This document shows positions 25,768 through 34,794 of a stretch of DNA of 64,000 nucleotides, piece by piece; within the stretch, counting starts at the first letter, position 1, and each line of letters begins with the position of its first letter. The notes below the pieces were generated by a model. That model was not told the origin of the DNA and searched no databases. It saw only the letters and a program-made list of their open reading frames with translations. The position numbers were made by a program, and so were the translations under genes. This stretch comes from Nocardioides sp. (GTDB lineage Bacteria > Actinomycetota > Actinomycetes > Propionibacteriales > Nocardioidaceae), in the NCBI GenBank assembly GCA_020636915.1, contig JACJWV010000010.1, forward strand, positions 123,384 to 187,383, given 5' to 3'.

Positions 25768-25986
25768 ATGTCCCAGCAGACCTTCCAGCAGACCTTCCAG
25801 GTGACGGGCATGACCTGCGGCCACTGCGTGTCGGCCGTCGAGGAGGAGGTCGGCGCCATCGCCGACGTCACCGACGTCACCGTCGACCTGGCCAGCGGCC
25901 GGGTGACGGTCGGCAGTGACCGCGAGGTCACCACCGCCGAGATCGCCGCCGCCGTCGACGAGGCCGGCTACCAGCTCGCCTCCTGA
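25768..25986 (+). CDS. copZ: CopZ-like copper chaperone, 72 aa
   Basis: HMA domain with VTGMTCGHCVSAVEEEVG, the classical GMTCxHC copper site at about residues 14-20, and a normal beta-alpha-beta pattern through VDEAGYQLA. CAAGGAGAGATCG gives a good ribosome site. It lies 36 bp before the copper ATPase gene and should hand Cu(I) to it. Confidence 0.92.
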   Translation: MSQQTFQQTFQVTGMTCGHCVSAVEEEVGAIADVTDVTVDLASGRVTVGSDREVTTAEIAAAVDEAGYQLAS

Positions 25987-26022
25987 TCGTCACCGCCGGA
26001 CCGAACCGAACGAGGAACCGAG

Positions 26023-29000
26023 ATGACCGCGACCACCACCCCCACGCCCGGCGCCACCCAGACCGCCGAGCGCGTCGAGACCAGCCTCACCATCGGCGGC
26101 ATGACCTGCGCGTCCTGCGTGCGGCGCGTCGAGAAGACGCTCACCCGCGTCGAGGGTGTGGTCGCGGCCTCGGTCAACCTCGCGAACGAGACCGCGACCG
26201 TCTCCTTCGATCCCGCCTTCACCTCCCTGGAGGCGCTGACGGCGGCGGTCGGCAAGTCCGGCTACACGGCCGAGCCGCGCACCGCCCCGTCGACGTACGG
26301 CGAGGACCCGGCCGGGTCCTCCGCGCCGACCGGTGCTGCCCCGAACCCGGTCGACGAGCTCGATGCCCGACGCGACGTCGAGATCGCGCACCTCAAGCGC
26401 CGCTGGCAGGTCGCCCTGACGACCGGGCTGGCGCTGATGGGCGTCATGTACCTGCCGCTCTACATCGACACCATGGACTGGTTGATGCCGCTCATCCTGG
26501 TGATCGCGACCGGTGTCCAGCTCTGGGCGGGCGGCGACATCTACCGGCAGGCGTGGGCCGCGGCGAAGCACCGCGCCACCACCATGGACACCCTGGTCGC
26601 GCTGGGGACCGGCGTCGCGTTCGGCTACAGCGCCTTCGTCACCCTCTGGCCGGCGCAGGCGCAGACGTGGGGTCTGCCGATCCACCTCTACTTCGAGACG
26701 GCGCTCATCGTCGTCGCGCTGGTGCTCATGGGCCGCTGGCTCGAGCTCAAGGCCAAGAAGCGGACGGCCGCCTCCATCCGGTCCCTCGTCGGACTGGCGC
26801 CCACCACCGCCCGGGTGCTGCGCGACGGAACCGAGGTCGACGTACCCCTCGACCAGGTCGTCGTCGGCGACCTCGTCCGGGTCCGCCCCGGGGACCACGT
26901 GCCCGTCGACGGGACCGTCGTGGAGGGCTCCTCCGCCGTCGACGAGTCGATGCTCACCGGGGAGTCCGTCCCCGTCGACAAGCGGCCCGGCGACCAGGTC
27001 ATCGGGGCCACGGCGAACCGCACCGGCACCCTCGTCGTCCGCGCCGACGCCGTCGGCGCCGACAGCACCCTCGCCCAGATCATCCGCCTCGTCGAAGACG
27101 CCCAGGGCTCCCAGGCACCCATGCAGCGCCTCGCCGACCAGGTGTCCGCCTGGTTCGTGCCCGCGGTCCTGCTCGCCGCCCTGGCGACCTTCATCGGCTG
27201 GATGGCGTTCGGCCCCGACGCCGACCGGCTGGTCCTGGCCATCGGTACGACGGTGGCCGTCCTCATCATCGCCTGCCCCTGCGCCCTGGGCCTGGCCACG
27301 CCGACGGCCGTCATGGTGGGCACCGGCAAGGCCGCCGAGCTCGGCATCCTCATCAGCGACGGCCGGGCGCTGGAGACCGCGCGCCGGCTGACCGCCGTCG
27401 TCCTCGACAAGACCGGCACCATCACCCACGGCCGACCCACGCTCGAGCACGTCCACGCCCTCCCCGGCCACGACGCCGACCGGCTGCTGGCGCTGGTCGC
27501 CTCCGCGGAGGTCGGCAGCGAGCACCCCGTCGGCGAGGCGGTCGTCACCGCCGCCCGCGACAAGGGTCTGGCGCTGGAGCCGGTGTCCGGCTTCGCCGCC
27601 CACCCGGGTCACGGCATCAGCGCGACCGTGGCGTCGACGGGCATCGCGGTCGGCAACCGGGCGCACCTGGCGGCCTTCGGCGTCGACACGACCGCGCTGG
27701 CCGACGCCGCCGCCCGGGCCGCCGCCGCAGGCGGAACCCCCATGTACGTCGCCGTGGACGGTGCCCTCGCCGGTCTCGTGACCGTCGCCGACACGGTGAA
27801 GCCCGACGCCGCCGAGGCGGTCGCCCAGCTGAAGGCCCTGGGCCTGGAGGTGTGGATGGTGACCGGCGACAACGCCGCGACGGCCGAGACCGTCGCCGCC
27901 GAGGTCGGCATCGACCACGTCATCGCCGAGGTCCTCCCTGCCGACAAGGCAGACCGGGTCGCCGCCCTGCAGGCCTCCGGGCACGTGGTGGCGATGGTCG
28001 GCGACGGCATCAACGACGCGCCCGCCCTGGCCACCGCCGACCTCGGGGTCGCGATCGGCACCGGCACCGACGTCGCGATCGCCGCCTCCGACATCACCCT
28101 GGTCGGCGGCAGCCTGCGCGGCATCGTGTCGGCGGTCGCCCTGTCGCGGCGCACCGTGACCACCATCAAGCAGGGGCTGGCGTGGGCGTTCGCCTACAAC
28201 GTCTTGTTGATCCCGGTCGCCGCCGGTGCGCTCTACTGGTGGCACGACCTGCTGCTGGACCCGGTGCTCGCCTCCGCGGCGATGGCGATGAGCTCGGTCA
28301 GCGTGGTCACCAACGCCTTGCGGCTGCGGCGCTTCCGGGCCCCGGAGACCGCGTTCGACATCACCCACCGCCCGCTGCGCGCCCGGGTCGCGGACTCCGC
28401 CTACCTGGTCGCGATCGCGGTCGTCGCCCTGGCCCTGGGGTCGGCGTTCACCTGGGCCAGCCGCACCGACCAGGCCGAGCGCGGCATGAACGGCGTCCTG
28501 TCCTGGTCCGAGGGCATGGGCATGCCGATGCGGCCCGCGATGAGCGTCATGGAGGAGGCCGAGATCGAGCCGGTCGCGCCGGCCGAGGCCGGGTTGAGCG
28601 TCACGCTCACCGCACCCGCCACGATCACCCCCGGACAGCCGACCGAGCTGACGGTCGAGGTCCGCGACGCCGAGACCGGCGACCTCGTGGACGACCTCGT
28701 CCGCACCCACCAGGTCTGGATGCACATGATCCTGACCCGCGACGACCTCGGCACGTTCGCCCACCTCCACCCCGAGCCGACCGGGACTCCGGGCGTGTTC
28801 TCGGTCGAGGCGACCTTCCCGACCGCGGGTGACTACCTCGTGCACAGCGAGTTCCGCCGCAACGGCGCGATGGGCGACGTCCTGGACGCGCACACCGTCA
28901 CGGTCGCCGGCAGCCAGCCGCCCGCGGTCGCCGTACCCGCCTCGGACGTCCGGTCGTGGACCGGCGACGGCGTGCGCATCGACCTGGAGGGCGAGGCCAC

Positions 29001-29376
29001 CGTCGGCGACACCAGCGACCTCGCGCTGTCCTTCGCCCACGTGGACGCCGCCGGCCGCGTCACCGGCCCGGTCACCGACCTGCAGCCCTACCTGGGTGCA
29101 GCCGGCCACGTGGTCGTCATGCGCGCCGACGGGTCGACGTTCGCCCACCGGCACGCCGAGACCTTCGACGGCCGCGGCCGGCCCGTGCTCGCCCTGCCGG
29201 GCAGCGAGTTCGGCCCCGACCTCGACCTGCACGTCCGGTTCGACCGTCCCGGGGCGTACCGGTTGTGGGCCCAGTTCGAGCTCGGCGACGGGACGGTCGT
29301 CACCGCCCCGTTCGTGCTCCACCCGCAGCCGGCCGCCGGAGCTCCGGCGGCACAGACGACCGACATCGGCCGCTGA
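26023..29376 (+). CDS. copA: Cu(I)-type P1B ATPase with an extra C-terminal domain, 1117 aa
   Basis: Copper-exporting ATPase of the inner membrane. N-terminal HMA site GMTCASC near 26-32; TM helices; actuator loop DESMLTGESVPV near 306; CPC copper site in IIACPCALGLATP near 416; phosphorylation site DKTGTITHG near 463; SEHPVGE near 500; GDGINDAPAL near 660; last helices to about 830. It then continues for about 280 residues: a Met-rich linker (SEGMGMPMRPAMSVMEE), a beta-rich domain with HQVWMHMIL and FAHLHPEPTG, and a second half with FAHRHAETF. Usual CopA proteins end near 750-800. The extra part should be outside the membrane and may bind copper. Confidence 0.9.
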   Translation: MTATTTPTPGATQTAERVETSLTIGGMTCASCVRRVEKTLTRVEGVVAASVNLANETATVSFDPAFTSLEALTAAVGKSGYTAEPRTAPSTYGEDPAGSSAPTGAAPNPVDELDARRDVEIAHLKRRWQVALTTGLALMGVMYLPLYIDTMDWLMPLILVIATGVQLWAGGDIYRQAWAAAKHRATTMDTLVALGTGVAFGYSAFVTLWPAQAQTWGLPIHLYFETALIVVALVLMGRWLELKAKKRTAASIRSLVGLAPTTARVLRDGTEVDVPLDQVVVGDLVRVRPGDHVPVDGTVVEGSSAVDESMLTGESVPVDKRPGDQVIGATANRTGTLVVRADAVGADSTLAQIIRLVEDAQGSQAPMQRLADQVSAWFVPAVLLAALATFIGWMAFGPDADRLVLAIGTTVAVLIIACPCALGLATPTAVMVGTGKAAELGILISDGRALETARRLTAVVLDKTGTITHGRPTLEHVHALPGHDADRLLALVASAEVGSEHPVGEAVVTAARDKGLALEPVSGFAAHPGHGISATVASTGIAVGNRAHLAAFGVDTTALADAAARAAAAGGTPMYVAVDGALAGLVTVADTVKPDAAEAVAQLKALGLEVWMVTGDNAATAETVAAEVGIDHVIAEVLPADKADRVAALQASGHVVAMVGDGINDAPALATADLGVAIGTGTDVAIAASDITLVGGSLRGIVSAVALSRRTVTTIKQGLAWAFAYNVLLIPVAAGALYWWHDLLLDPVLASAAMAMSSVSVVTNALRLRRFRAPETAFDITHRPLRARVADSAYLVAIAVVALALGSAFTWASRTDQAERGMNGVLSWSEGMGMPMRPAMSVMEEAEIEPVAPAEAGLSVTLTAPATITPGQPTELTVEVRDAETGDLVDDLVRTHQVWMHMILTRDDLGTFAHLHPEPTGTPGVFSVEATFPTAGDYLVHSEFRRNGAMGDVLDAHTVTVAGSQPPAVAVPASDVRSWTGDGVRIDLEGEATVGDTSDLALSFAHVDAAGRVTGPVTDLQPYLGAAGHVVVMRADGSTFAHRHAETFDGRGRPVLALPGSEFGPDLDLHVRFDRPGAYRLWAQFELGDGTVVTAPFVLHPQPAAGAPAAQTTDIGR

Positions 29377-29417
29377 CCGCTCCCATCCACGCCACACTCC
29401 CCGCGAAAGGACCTGCC

Positions 29418-30530
29418 ATGAGCCACCACACCGACGCAGCGCTGTCGAACGGCGACGACCTCGACGTCATCGTGATCGGCGGCGGCCAGGCCGGCCTCGC
29501 CACGGGGTACCACCTGGCCCGACGTGGGCTGCGGTTCCTCGTCGTCGACGCCGGGCCCGCCGTCGGTCACGTGTGGCGGTCGCGGTGGAGCTCGCTGCGG
29601 CTCTTCACGCCCGCCGAGCACGACGGCCTGCCCGGCATGGCGTTCCCGGCACCGGCAGGAAGCCACCCCGGCAAGGACGCCGTCGCCGACTATCTCGAGG
29701 CGTACGCCGCCCGCTTCGGTCTCCCGGTCCTCCTGGGCTGCACGGTTCGACGCGTGTCCCGGAGCCGCGACGGCTTCGCCGTCGAGACCAGCCGCGGCAC
29801 CCTCCGTGCCCGACAGGTCGTCGTCGCCACCGGGCCGTTCCAGAGCCCGGTCACGCCCCGCCTGGCCCTGGGCCTCGACCCCGACGTGACGCAGGTCCAC
29901 AGCGCGGGCTACCGCGACCCCGGCGATCTGCCCGCGGGTCCGGTCCTGGTCGTGGGTGGCGGGAACTCCGGCCGCCAGATCGCCCTCGAGCTCGCGGCCA
30001 GCGGCGAGCGCCAGGTCACCCTCGCGGTCGGGACCGAGCCCCCCACGCTCCCCCAGCGGATCCTCGGCCGCGACCTGTTCTGGTGGCTCACCCGGCTCGG
30101 CCTGATGGCGAGGACCGCGGACTCCCGCCTGGCGAGCCGCATGCAGGCCCGCGGCGACATCGTGGTCGGCAGCCCCCTGCCCGCGCTCCGCCGCGCCGGC
30201 GTCGACGTCCGCGGGCGTGCCCTCCTGGCCGACGGCCGGGAGGTCCACCTCGAGGACGGGGCGCCGGTCGAGGTGTCCGCCGTGGTGTGGGCGACGGGCT
30301 TCCGGACCGACTACTCCTGGCTCGACGTCCCCGGCGTCGTCGTGGACGGTCGGGTCGTGCACCGCCGCGGCCTCACCGACGTCCCTGGCCTCGCGTTCGT
30401 CGGCCTCCCCTGGCAGCACACGCGCGGCTCCGCCCTGCTCGGGTTCGTCGGTGACGACGCCGAGTTCGTCGTCACCGCGCTCGCGGACGCACCGCGGGAG
30501 AGCCCGCGCCCGGCGGCACGTCCTGCGTGA
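29418..30530 (+). CDS. flavin-dependent monooxygenase-like oxidoreductase (CzcO/ArsO type), 370 aa
   Basis: FAD/NADPH enzyme of the flavin monooxygenase/thioredoxin-reductase-like group. The FAD site is VIVIGGGQAGLATGYHL near 15-31; a second dinucleotide site VLVVGGGNSGRQIALEL is near 176-192; VVWATGFRTDYSWL is the C-terminal FAD motif. Genes of this type are often found beside metal or arsenic resistance genes, as here behind the copper ATPase (gap 41 bp, same strand). The substrate is not known. The ATG at 29418 is preceded by AAAGGACC. Confidence 0.85.
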   Translation: MSHHTDAALSNGDDLDVIVIGGGQAGLATGYHLARRGLRFLVVDAGPAVGHVWRSRWSSLRLFTPAEHDGLPGMAFPAPAGSHPGKDAVADYLEAYAARFGLPVLLGCTVRRVSRSRDGFAVETSRGTLRARQVVVATGPFQSPVTPRLALGLDPDVTQVHSAGYRDPGDLPAGPVLVVGGGNSGRQIALELAASGERQVTLAVGTEPPTLPQRILGRDLFWWLTRLGLMARTADSRLASRMQARGDIVVGSPLPALRRAGVDVRGRALLADGREVHLEDGAPVEVSAVVWATGFRTDYSWLDVPGVVVDGRVVHRRGLTDVPGLAFVGLPWQHTRGSALLGFVGDDAEFVVTALADAPRESPRPAARPA

Positions 30531-30555
30531 CCGACCGTCCCTCCGACCGGCGCGG

Positions 30556-31149
30556 TCACCGCTCGGCGGTCCCCAGGAACGGGCCGAGGAGGCGGCGCAG
30601 CCGCCCGAGCACGAGCGCGCGGGCAGGGTCGCCGCTCGGGGTCGCGGGGACGGCGCGGACGGCGTTCATGATCAGCGCGTCGACCAGCTGGGCCATCGCC
30701 TCGGGCTCGGGCTCGCCGGCATCCGCGAGCGCCGTGCGCAGCGGCACCTGGAGACGGGCGTGGAAAGCCTCCATCGGGCCGCGCAGCACCTCGGGGGCCA
30801 CCGCTTGCGCGAGTGCGCTCGCCACGGCCTGCTCGGGGCTGGTGAGCAGGTCGACGTTGGCCTCGACGTAGGCCCAGACGCGGGCCGTCGGCGTCGTCTC
30901 GGCTTCGACCCGGGCCAGCACCCGGTGCGCCCAGTCGGGCATCACGTCGGCGACGACGGCCGCCAGGAGGTCGTCGGCGGAGGGGAAGTACTGGTAGACG
31001 CTGGGCCGCGCCAGACCGGCACGGCGCGCCACCGCGGCCATCGACGGCACCCGGCCGTCCTCGGCCAGGAGCCCCCGCGCAGCGTCGAGGAGGGCTCGCC
31101 GCTGTCGGGCGTGGTGCTCGGCGACCGTGGGCGCATCGATCCGCGGCAC
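30556..31149 (-). CDS. TetR-family regulator, 197 aa
   Basis: N-terminal helix-turn-helix (ALLDAARGLLAEDG, then MAAVARRAGLARPSVYQYFP), then a helical ligand domain. GTG at 31149 has GGGGAGGAGG upstream; the longer open frame is not needed. It is the third gene after a permease and an ABC ATPase on the same strand (gap 32 bp) and is the obvious candidate to bind the 50-bp palindrome before that operon, in an autoregulatory loop. Confidence 0.87.
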   Translation of the reverse strand: MPRIDAPTVAEHHARQRRALLDAARGLLAEDGRVPSMAAVARRAGLARPSVYQYFPSADDLLAAVVADVMPDWAHRVLARVEAETTPTARVWAYVEANVDLLTSPEQAVASALAQAVAPEVLRGPMEAFHARLQVPLRTALADAGEPEPEAMAQLVDALIMNAVRAVPATPSGDPARALVLGRLRRLLGPFLGTAER

Positions 31150-31181
31150 CGAGACCTCCTCCCCTGCGGCTGGCGCCGCAC

Positions 31182-31865
31182 CTAGACGCGGGGCACGTCG
31201 ACGGGCGCCAGGCGGCCGTCGACCATCTCGAGCACCCGGTCGCAATGATGCAGCACGTCGTGGTCGTGGGTGACCATCACCGTCGCGACGTCGTGCTCCG
31301 CGGCCTCGCGGGCGAGCAGCCCGACGATCGCCTGGCTCCGCTCCCGGTCGAGCGCGGCGGTGGGTTCGTCGACGAGCAGGATCTCGGGTCCGGTGACGAG
31401 CGCCCGCGCGATCCCGACCCGCTGGCGCTCCCCTCCGGAGAGCTGGTGCGGCCGGCGGGCGGCCTTCGTCTCCATGCCCACCTCTGCCAGGAGGTGGTGG
31501 GGGTCGCGCGGGTGGCGCACCCTGCCGAAGGTCAGCGGGAGCCGCACCTGGTCCACGCAGGTCAGCGCGGGCACCAGGTTGCCGCTCTGGAAGACGAACC
31601 CGATCCGCTCGCGCCGGACCGCGGTGAGCCCCCGACGGTCGAGGTCGGCGAGCTCGAGGTCGGCGATCCGGACCGATCCGCTCGTCGGGGTCGTCAGCGC
31701 CCCCGCGACGGCGAGCAGGCTCGACTTCCCGGAGCCGGACGGCCCGACCACGCCGACCAGCTCCCCCCGCCGTACCTCCAGGTCGACGTGGTCCAGGGCG
31801 GTGACGACCTCCTCGCCGTCGCCGAGCAGCAGCGTGACGTCGCGCAGGGCGAGTGCGGCGCTCAT
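31182..31865 (-). CDS. ABC transporter ATP-binding protein (LolD/MacB-type), 227 aa
   Basis: ATPase subunit. Walker A GPSGSGKSS (about 41-49), Q-loop FVFQSGNLVP, signature LSGGERQRVGIARAL, Walker B ILLVDEPTAALD and H-loop VMVTHDHD are all present. Length is usual. Its ATG overlaps the permease stop (ATGA), so the two are coupled. Together they form a MacB/FtsX-type exporter; substrate unknown, expression probably controlled by the TetR gene that follows. Confidence 0.92.
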   Translation of the reverse strand: MSAALALRDVTLLLGDGEEVVTALDHVDLEVRRGELVGVVGPSGSGKSSLLAVAGALTTPTSGSVRIADLELADLDRRGLTAVRRERIGFVFQSGNLVPALTCVDQVRLPLTFGRVRHPRDPHHLLAEVGMETKAARRPHQLSGGERQRVGIARALVTGPEILLVDEPTAALDRERSQAIVGLLAREAAEHDVATVMVTHDHDVLHHCDRVLEMVDGRLAPVDVPRV

Positions 31866-32992
31866 CGGGTGCCTCCCAGAGCCGTGAGCGGGTCGACGCG
31901 GGTGATCCGGAGCACCGCCGCGCCGGCGCCGACCATGCCCAGCACGATCAGGACGACGGTCGCGCCGGCGACCGGTCCCGCGGCGAGCGCGAACGGGAGC
32001 GAAGTCGTGGCGATCGCAGCCCCGGCGGCGACCCCGATGCCGACCCCGACGGCCGCGGACGCGCAGAGCAGGATCGCCGACTGCACGAGGCTGTCGCGCA
32101 GGAGGTAGCCGGTGCTGGCCCCGAGCGCCCGCAGCACCGCGAGCTCGTGCTTGCGCTGGATGGTGAGCACGGTGAAGAACGCGCCGACCACGAGCGCGGA
32201 GATCGCGTAGAGGAAGGCCTGGATGAGGGTGAGCGTCGACGTCTCCGCGGTGTACCCGGGGGACGCGGCGAAGGAGTCCGTCAACGTCATCGAGGTCGTG
32301 CCCGCCGCCTCGTCACCAGCCGCGAGGTCGACGGACGCACCGGGTTCCGCGCGCACCCCGACCGCCGTGAACTCGTCGTGGACGTGCGCGGGGATCCGGT
32401 CACCGGGCCGGGCGCCGGCGTGGATCTCCTGCCAGGTCGGCAACGGCAGGTAGGCGACGTCGACGTGGCCGAAGGTGCTCTGCGCGGGCAGCTCCCCGAC
32501 GACCTTCAGCCTGGTCCCGGCGGGCTCGAGCACCAGCGTGTCGCCGATGCGCACGCCCTTGTCGACCGCGGTGGGGCTCACCACGACCTCGTCCGGGCCG
32601 GCGATCTGCTCGCCCTCGGCGACCTGCGGGTCGAGGAAGGACCCGGGCTCGACGCCGAAGAGCGCGAGGTCGATCTCCACGCCCTCGGTCGTGTGGGCGT
32701 TGACCAGGCTGCTGCCGAGCGGGGCGGCGTCCGCCACCCCGGGCTGGTCCGCCCATGCCGTGGTCGCGCTCGTGGTCACCACGCTGCGGGTGAACGCCGA
32801 GCTCGTGTCGACGTCGCGCTGGAACGCCAACGACGTCACCGGCAGCCGCTTCAGGCCGGACACACCGTCGTTGACCAGGCCGACCGAGAGCCCGCTGAGG
32901 AGGACCATGAGGATCGCGATCAGCGCCACGACCGAACCCATCAGGACGAACCGGCCGCGGGCGAAGGCGAGCTCCCGCCGGGCGAGGAACAT
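31862..32992 (-). CDS. FtsX/MacB-type ABC permease, 376 aa
   Basis: One N-terminal TM helix (about 16-38), a large extracytoplasmic domain (about 45-245) and three C-terminal TM helices (from about 252), the usual FtsX-like fold. Contains LTIQRKHELAVLRALGASTGYL, the typical cytoplasmic coupling segment. First gene of the permease/ATPase/TetR operon. The family includes exporters of lipids, peptides and antibiotics; this one cannot be narrowed down. Confidence 0.9.
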   Translation of the reverse strand: MFLARRELAFARGRFVLMGSVVALIAILMVLLSGLSVGLVNDGVSGLKRLPVTSLAFQRDVDTSSAFTRSVVTTSATTAWADQPGVADAAPLGSSLVNAHTTEGVEIDLALFGVEPGSFLDPQVAEGEQIAGPDEVVVSPTAVDKGVRIGDTLVLEPAGTRLKVVGELPAQSTFGHVDVAYLPLPTWQEIHAGARPGDRIPAHVHDEFTAVGVRAEPGASVDLAAGDEAAGTTSMTLTDSFAASPGYTAETSTLTLIQAFLYAISALVVGAFFTVLTIQRKHELAVLRALGASTGYLLRDSLVQSAILLCASAAVGVGIGVAAGAAIATTSLPFALAAGPVAGATVVLIVLGMVGAGAAVLRITRVDPLTALGGTR

Positions 32993-33008
32993 GTGCTCTC
33001 CGACCTCC

Positions 33009-33058
33009 GTGTTGCCGACATGCTGTCGAGAACTTTATCGACGGCGTGTCGGCAACAC
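33009..33058. promoter_or_regulatory. 50-bp palindrome before the ABC/TetR operon
   Basis: Outer arms GTGTTGCCGACA (33009-33020) and TGTCGGCAACAC (33047-33058) are perfectly complementary; inner CTGTCGA and TCGACGG continue the symmetry around an AT-richer centre (GAACTTTA). It ends 17 bp before the permease start and is 13 bp past the end of the DJ-1 gene. It is most likely the TetR operator; it could also fold as a terminator for the DJ-1 gene, but no T-run follows. Confidence 0.7.
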
Positions 33059-33071
33059 AAGCGGTCGGTGC

Positions 33072-33770
33072 TCAGGCCTTCAGCAGCTCGACGACCTTCT
33101 GCGCGGCCTCGGCGCTGGACGCCGGGTTCTGGCCGGTCACCAGGTTGTCGTCGACGACCACGAACGGCGCCCATGCCTCTCCCGAGGAGAAGGCCGCTCC
33201 GGCCTCGCGCAGGCGGGACTCCAGCAGCCAGGGCGCCTGGTCGGCGAGCCCGGCCTGCTGCTCCTCGGCGTCGGTGAAGGCGGTCAGCCTGCGTCCGGCG
33301 AACAGCCAGGAGCCGTCGGCGCGCTTCGCCGGCAGGAGACCGGCCGGGCCGTGGCAGACCGAGGAGACGACCTTGCCGGCGTCGAGCATGGTCACCAGGA
33401 TGCGACCGAGGTCGTCGCTGACGGCGAGGTCCTCCATCGGGCCGTGGCCGCCAGGCACGAAGACGGCGTCGTAGGAGCTGAGGTCGACATCGGCGAGGAC
33501 CAGCGTCGACTCGAGCCTGCCCGCGAGGGCGTCGAGAGCCTGGCGCTGCCTGGCCGACTCCTCCGCGCCGATGGTGTCCGGGGCGAGGCTCCCCTCGTCC
33601 ACGACGGGCGTCCTGCCCTCGGGGCTGGCGAGATCGACCTCGATCCCGGCATCGGAGAACACCTGCAGCGGGGACAGCAGCTCCTCGGCCCAGAAGCCGG
33701 TCGGGTGCTCGGTCCCGTCGGTGAGGGTCCAGTGGTCGGAACCGGTCAGGACGACCAGGATCTTCGGCAC
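33072..33770 (-). CDS. DJ-1/PfpI-family protein (Hsp31/class I GATase-like), 232 aa
   Basis: Likely chaperone/deglycase-like or glyoxalase-type enzyme of the cytoplasm. The nucleophile elbow VVSSVCHGPAGLL gives the conserved Cys-His pair near residue 135; VFVPGGHGPMEDL carries the preceding motif. The N-terminus PKILVVLTGSDHW is normal for Hsp31-like members. GTG at 33770 follows GAGGAG. Single gene; its end abuts the palindrome of the neighbouring operon. Confidence 0.88.
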   Translation of the reverse strand: MPKILVVLTGSDHWTLTDGTEHPTGFWAEELLSPLQVFSDAGIEVDLASPEGRTPVVDEGSLAPDTIGAEESARQRQALDALAGRLESTLVLADVDLSSYDAVFVPGGHGPMEDLAVSDDLGRILVTMLDAGKVVSSVCHGPAGLLPAKRADGSWLFAGRRLTAFTDAEEQQAGLADQAPWLLESRLREAGAAFSSGEAWAPFVVVDDNLVTGQNPASSAEAAQKVVELLKA

Positions 33771-34021
33771 GTCAGTGCTCCTCGAGTCGGGGGATGGACG
33801 CCGTACGGCGCCGCTTCTCGACGTTACCCACGTGGTGGTGGGTCTGAACGGTGGGACCAACGCCTCGGCCCTCCTGCACGGTCGTACTAGTGCCGGCAGG
33901 TCCGATCGGCCAGCAGACCGACTGCGGTTCGGCCCCTCTGCTGGGGCTGTACGCCGCTGCACCCGGCTGCGCCCGGGCCGCACAGTCGTGAGATCAGGTC
34001 AGCACCACGAGGGAGGCAGCC

Positions 34022-34792
34022 ATGGAACGCGATCGCCGGTCCGCCGCCACCGCCCTCCTCTGGCCCGAGCCGCCTCCCGCCCTGACGCTGGCGGGCAGAC
34101 CCACACCCATGTCGGACGTCGTCCCGGCTCCCACGCTGTCCGAGCTCAAGCCACTCAAGCCGCTCATGCGCGGCTGGCTCCACGCCGGGATGGCTCCCCT
34201 GGTCCTGGTCGCCGGCGTCGTCCTGATCGGCCTGTCGCCCACCGCCGTCACCCAGGCCGGCGCGACCGTGTTCACGGTCTGCTCGCTGACGCTCTTCACC
34301 TCCTCGGCGACGATGCACCTGCGCACCGGCAGGTGGTCCCCACGAGCGGCGCTCCTGCTGAAGCGGCTGGACCACTCGAGCATCTACCTACTGATCGCCG
34401 GCACCTGCACCCCGGTGTCCATCCTCCTGCTCGACGGCGCGCGCCAGACCGCGATGCTCGCCCTCGCGTGGGGCGGCACGGCCGTCGGCATCGCCTTCCG
34501 GGTCTGGTGGACCGAGGCGCCGCGATGGCTCTACACCCTGCTGTACATCCTGCTCGGCTGGACCACCGTCGCGTTCGCCGGCGACTTCGCCCACCACGCC
34601 CGTCCGGGCGTCCTCGTCCTCCTGGCCGCCGGCGGCGTGCTCTACACGCTCGGCGGCGTCGTGTACGGCCTGCGCCGCCCGAACCCGTTCCCCTCCCTCT
34701 TCGGGTTCCACGAGGTCTTCCACGCCCTCACCGTGCTCGCGTTCGTCGCGCACTTCACCGGGGTCGTCGTGTCCACCGCCGCGTTGCGCTGA
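34022..34792 (+). CDS. hemolysin III / PAQR-family membrane protein, 256 aa
   Basis: Seven hydrophobic helices from about residue 50. The family's histidines are visible: SSATMHLRTGRWSP, KRLDHSSIYLLIAGTCTPV and FHEVFHALTVLAFVAHF. These form the metal site proposed for this superfamily. The N-terminal about 30 residues are polar and not conserved, so translation may begin later (the MSDVV start at residue 30). ATG 34022 has GAGGGAGGC upstream. Physiological role in bacteria is not clear. Confidence 0.87.
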   Translation: MERDRRSAATALLWPEPPPALTLAGRPTPMSDVVPAPTLSELKPLKPLMRGWLHAGMAPLVLVAGVVLIGLSPTAVTQAGATVFTVCSLTLFTSSATMHLRTGRWSPRAALLLKRLDHSSIYLLIAGTCTPVSILLLDGARQTAMLALAWGGTAVGIAFRVWWTEAPRWLYTLLYILLGWTTVAFAGDFAHHARPGVLVLLAAGGVLYTLGGVVYGLRRPNPFPSLFGFHEVFHALTVLAFVAHFTGVVVSTAALR

Positions 34793-34794
34793 CG

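Noticed and set aside
25990..29397. A very long open frame antisense to the copper ATPase gene
   Set aside because: Its translation is His/Asp/Gly/Arg-rich low-complexity sequence with no domains, as expected for the antisense of GC-rich codons, and the sense strand carries every CopA motif.
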